This document shows, in pieces, positions 61,066 through 64,000 of a stretch of 64,000 nt of DNA. Source of the DNA: Arion vulgaris (Eukaryota > Mollusca > Gastropoda > Stylommatophora > Arionidae). The notes beneath the pieces are model-generated. The model searched no databases. It was not told the DNA's origin and saw only the letters and a list, made by a program, of their open reading frames with translations. Where the stretch lies: contig CM036754.1 in assembly GCA_020796225.1 (NCBI GenBank), forward strand, positions 19,358,867 to 19,422,866, written 5' to 3'. The translations under genes and the position numbers were made by a program. Positions within the stretch are counted from its first letter, which is position 1, and every line of letters starts with the position of its first letter.

Positions 61066-61470
61066 CATCAATTGCCTTCAGTGAGTAACTTTGTGTGTCT
61101 GCGTTTTTCCCCAGATCATTTTATTAATTAATTGATTGATTGATAGGACCATCATAATTGCCCTTCGGTGAGTAGCCATGTGCATTCCGATCTCTTTCTT
61201 ATACAGGAATATCTCAGAGGCAGTGCAAGAACTCCGTAGCACCGGCGTTCATTAGTTCACCGGCGTTCATTAGTGCTTCATTAATTTTGCGCGGGCAGCG
61301 AGTTTCAAGCCCGCTGTTCTCGATTTTGAACTGTCAAAGTTTCTTTTACTAGATCAACTAGAATACGAGACGACTTAAGTTTAACGTCCATCTCCGATAC
61401 GACTATGAACTCAATATCACCTACGCTGTGATCAGGGACATCTGGAAAAATATCGCAATGGCTGCACGAG
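61015..61470 (-). mobile_element. SINE-E with duplicated tail
   Basis: Minus strand: GATATTTTTCCAGATGTCCC, AGTTCATAGTCGTATCGGAG, CAGTTCAAAATCGAGAACAG, GGTGCTACGGAGTTCTTGCA, GAGATATTCCTGTATAAGAA, then the (AATC)n tail. A second tail-like stretch with (TTGA)n (61028-61065) lies beyond. A 19-bp phrase (CACCGGCGTTCATTAGT) is duplicated at about 61240-61275. Confidence 0.9.
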
Positions 61471-61484
61471 TGAGCAAACCGAGT

Positions 61485-61840
61485 TTTCTCTAGTCTTGTT
61501 TTGCTTCACAGCGTCAGGATATGAAGATATTTCTCAAACAGGGCTTTTGTGTACGCTTCATAATTAGTGTTTTTCACTGCCTCTGTTATTTCTGTGGTCA
61601 ACCTCACACGTGAATGACCTTTTATTTGTATCCGTTATATCGGAGTAGCATTGCTCTTTGATGCGGACTGTCTGTTGGTAATCTACTTATGTGGCCAAAT
61701 CATTTAATATCTTATTTCTCAATGAAGTTTAGTACTGATGTTGTACCCACTTTTTCCCCTGATGTCTTCATTTCTAAACCAGTATCTTCTTGATACCCCT
61801 AGCATTCTGCGTAGACACTTCCTCTTTAATGTACCAGTCG
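61485..61840 (-). mobile_element. LINE 3' fragment (group 2)
   Basis: Matches 11660-12010 in the same orientation: CACAGCGTCAGGATATGAAG, TATCGGAGTAGCATTGCTCT, GTACTGATGTTGTACCCACT, AGCATTCTGCGTAGACACTT. Confidence 0.92.
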
Positions 61841-61961
61841 CTCAATCAAATGTATCATTTATATATCATCAGAAGAAAAAGATGATTAACTCTTTCAATC
61901 CGCAATATTTTTCCCTTCAAACGTTGCAGTTTATACTCCAGTGTATGCTGAATAATTGTCA

Positions 61962-62212
61962 CTACCGTGAGCGTCTGTAGCGCAAGCGGTAGTGAGCTCG
62001 ATCATAAACCCAAGCGTACCTGGTTCAAACCCACGGTGGGCAAGTTTGGAAGCAAAGTTTCCGTGGGATTTTTACAAAGGTAAAATAGACCTCACCGTTC
62101 AGAAAGCAATGACAAACTACTGAACGTATAAGTGGTGCCTAGAAAATCAACGACTCGTTTACTGTGGTTGATGGCTACGTCCTGTAAGGATATGCTACGA
62201 TTTTCATTCTCA
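61962..62212 (+). mobile_element. SINE-F, full length
   Basis: Reference copy: tRNA-like head GAGCGTCTGTAGCGCAAGCG, GTAGTGAGCTCGATC, B box CCTGGTTCAAACCCACGG, GGGCAAGTTTGGAAGCAAAG, TAGACCTCACCGTTCAGAAA, CTACTGAACGTATAAGTGGT, CTGTAAGGATATGCTACG, and ATTTTCATT at the end. Confidence 0.96.
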
Positions 62213-62449
62213 TACTGAATTAGCAAGTACAGTCTTTGCTTCATCTAAAAAATATTGCGAGCCGACCCACCTCAAATAGGTACCAGAAAAGCACTGGAAG
62301 TAAAAGACATCCACATCACCCATCGTGTACGAACAGTCAATGAAAAATACGGGCCTAAAACCGTATTACCCAATATACCGCAAAGTGAAAAGTTACTTTA
62401 ATATATTTTTTTTTACTTCTATAAATAATTTTAAGCAAACGAAAGGAAG

Positions 62450-62786
62450 GAAGGATAAAGCTCATCATCAATACAGATGTAGCTTGTCCTGAGCAGAACT
62501 TTGCCACCCCAACAGTCCTCCGAAATTTCTCTCTCTCTCATAGGTCAGATATTCTGCCTCTGCAGCCGTCATGTTCAAACCATCAGATACATTCTGAATC
62601 CATCTTCTCCGTGGTCTTCCTCGTCTTCTCTTTGCCGGTATATCTCCTTCAATGATATTCTTCTCCAGCCCTTCAGGTCTTTTTGTATGTCCAAAAATTC
62701 TCAATTTTCTCTTTCTTATTGTAGCATCAGCCAGTTTTCTTTGATTTTGAGTTTTTCTGGATAGATTATTTTATAGAAGGATAAAG
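62450..62786 (-). mobile_element. 5'-truncated LINE (group 1) with 11-bp TSD
   Basis: Body 62461-62775 (315 bp). Minus strand: IRKRKLRIFGHTKRPEGLEK, NIIEGDIPAKRRRGRPRRR, WIQNVSDGLNMTAAEAEYL, TYERERNFGGLLGWQSSAQD and KLHLY, open to the end. It is the cleanest group 1 end in the window. TSD GAAGGATAAAG lies at 62450-62460 and 62776-62786. Confidence 0.96.
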
Positions 62787-62787
62787 A

Positions 62788-63545
62788 TAAATTACGGATA
62801 AAAAAATGACTGACCAAAATATGATCAATAACACTTGACTCATATTAATGCATTCCGTGGATATTGGAGCAACAAATTCCAGAAATATGTTATAAATTTC
62901 GAGATGGTATTAAAAAAATGACAGCTACTATTACTACGAAAAAAAGGACAGAAACAAATTAACATTACCTCTTTGACATCTCTCAATTTATTTTTCTTTG
63001 CTAATATATATATATTTTTATATAAAGTCACTATCTTATTGTATCCAGTCATGCTGTCACTTCATCATATCTCTACACCACTTCTCTTCTATTTGTGGAT
63101 ACTATTGACTTTTTCTCCCTTTTCTTTTCTTCTGAATATTTATCTTCTGTTCCCATGTCTTATGTCTCACATTTTCCGGTCAATGGACATAAACGTAATC
63201 ATACGATTTTACTTGTTCATCCACTTTAGGTATGATGTGATTGGTAGAGGAAAGGGTGGTGGTCGGGAGGGAGAGTTCAAGGGTCAGGGAAGTGGCATAT
63301 CATTTTATACAGACATTGTAAATCTTTTATTTATACGTTCAAGGACTCAGAGAGTCGTAGAGACAGATCGGATAATTTTTTTTTTTCGTGAGTTGGATGT
63401 GAGCCAGTGAAAATGTTAGTCACTGACTAGACTATGGTCTATTGGTGATATCATGAGTAGAAAAAATACAACTATGATATGATAGAAAGATGGATACAGA
63501 AGATATATATATATATGATGTATGTGTACAGAGAGAGGGATGGTT
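62788..63545. other. unannotated sequence
   Basis: An open plus frame at 62973-63410 (145 codons) is hydrophobic at first (FFFANIYIFLYKV), but has no recognised domain and is AT-driven. A TA run lies at about 63505-63518. Confidence 0.4.
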
Positions 63546-63549
63546 AGAT

Positions 63550-63962
63550 CATGAGGGACAGAGAAACAACAGAGATACACAACAGAGATGCACAACATAG
63601 ATGCACAACAGAGATACACAGCCGAGATACACAAGAGCGTGACAACAGAGATACACAACAGAGATACACAACAGAGGGGCATACAACAGATGGACACAAC
63701 ATACTGACAAAACAGAGGGACACAACATAGTGACAAAACAGAGGGACACAACAGAGATACACAACAGAGATACACAACAGAGATACACAACAGAGATACA
63801 CAACAGAGATACACAACAGAGATACACAACAGAGATACACAACAGAGATACACACAGATAGTGATTAAGTGGGTGTGAGAGAGATATATAAAAGTAAGAC
63901 AGAAGCAGAGAAAGAACAGAGAAACATAACAGAGAAACATAACAGAGAAACATAACAGAGAG
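63550..63962. repeat. 13-bp minisatellite (GATACACAACAGA)n
   Basis: About 25 units of 13 bp, plus a related ACAGAGAAACATA tract at 63918-63960. All three minus frames are open (CVSLLCISVVYL words) because the reverse unit has no stop. Confidence 0.95.
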
Positions 63963-64000
63963 AAGGATCACCGATAGCAAAGCAGATAACTCTCTGAGAT

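Noticed and set aside
62973..63410. 145-codon plus-strand frame with a hydrophobic start, resembling a membrane protein
   Set aside because: AT-rich composition, no recognised domain, no splice or neighbour support.
63416..63980. Cys-rich open frames on the minus strand (CVSLLCISVVYL), like a membrane or toxin-like peptide
   Set aside because: All three minus frames give the same words from a 13-bp unit. Not a secreted peptide gene.

Overview
The window is nuclear DNA of an animal, and almost all of it is repetitive. It contains no operons, ribosome-binding sites, rRNA genes or intact host gene. It does contain tRNA-headed SINEs, LINE fragments whose translations end in typical animal endonuclease/reverse-transcriptase C-termini, non-autonomous DNA transposons with clean target-site duplications (TSDs), many minisatellites with units of 12-60 bp, and (TA)n/(GATG)n microsatellites. 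This mixture resembles a large repeat-rich lophotrochozoan genome, such as a mollusc, but I cannot name the species from sequence alone. Family names below (SINE-A to SINE-H, LINE groups, MITE groups) are local labels made by comparing copies within the window.

Layout. 0-5 kb: LINE 3' end with a C2H2-like tail, a 54-bp array made from its own 3' UTR, a 1.1-kb array of 30-bp units, and a SINE-F. 5-9.3 kb: inverted SINE-B pair, LINE with SINE-A inserted, SINE-D, hAT-type MITE, and a chimeric retroposon with a SINE head and LINE tail. 9.3-17.5 kb: 52-bp array, SINE-D, a 1.5-kb decayed LINE reverse transcriptase (antisense), 22-bp and 50/122-bp arrays, and a 12-bp-modular array interrupted by a LINE and a coding-like segment. 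17.5-25.7 kb: SINEs C, A, E, D, F, a second chimeric retroposon, an array built from a SINE-D head, and a hAT MITE. 26-36 kb: short-unit arrays, MITEs, several SINE-E copies and LINE ends. 36-47 kb: LINE/SINE nests and 28-, 58-, 57-, 44- and 36-bp arrays. 47-58 kb: 60-bp array, SINE pairs, a 1.1-kb array of 32-bp units at a LINE 3' end, one candidate spliced exon (53282-53595, minus), an RNase H-type LINE tail, and a 1.9-kb array of 31-bp units. 58-64 kb: LINE, SINE and MITE fragments and a 13-bp array.

Two themes stand out. First, a roughly 525-bp chimeric retroposon (tRNA-like head, SINE core, LINE C-terminal/3' segment) occurs twice with independent perfect TSDs, so the chimera itself has moved. 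Second, many tandem arrays are amplified pieces of transposons that also occur unamplified in the window: a SINE head, SINE internal segments, LINE 3' ends and a LINE 3' UTR. The window looks like a set of examples of transposons turning into satellites. Long open frames over the arrays are consequences of unit composition and period, not genes. Several arrays have clean edges and interiors full of one-base indels, so some interior sequence may be consensus error.
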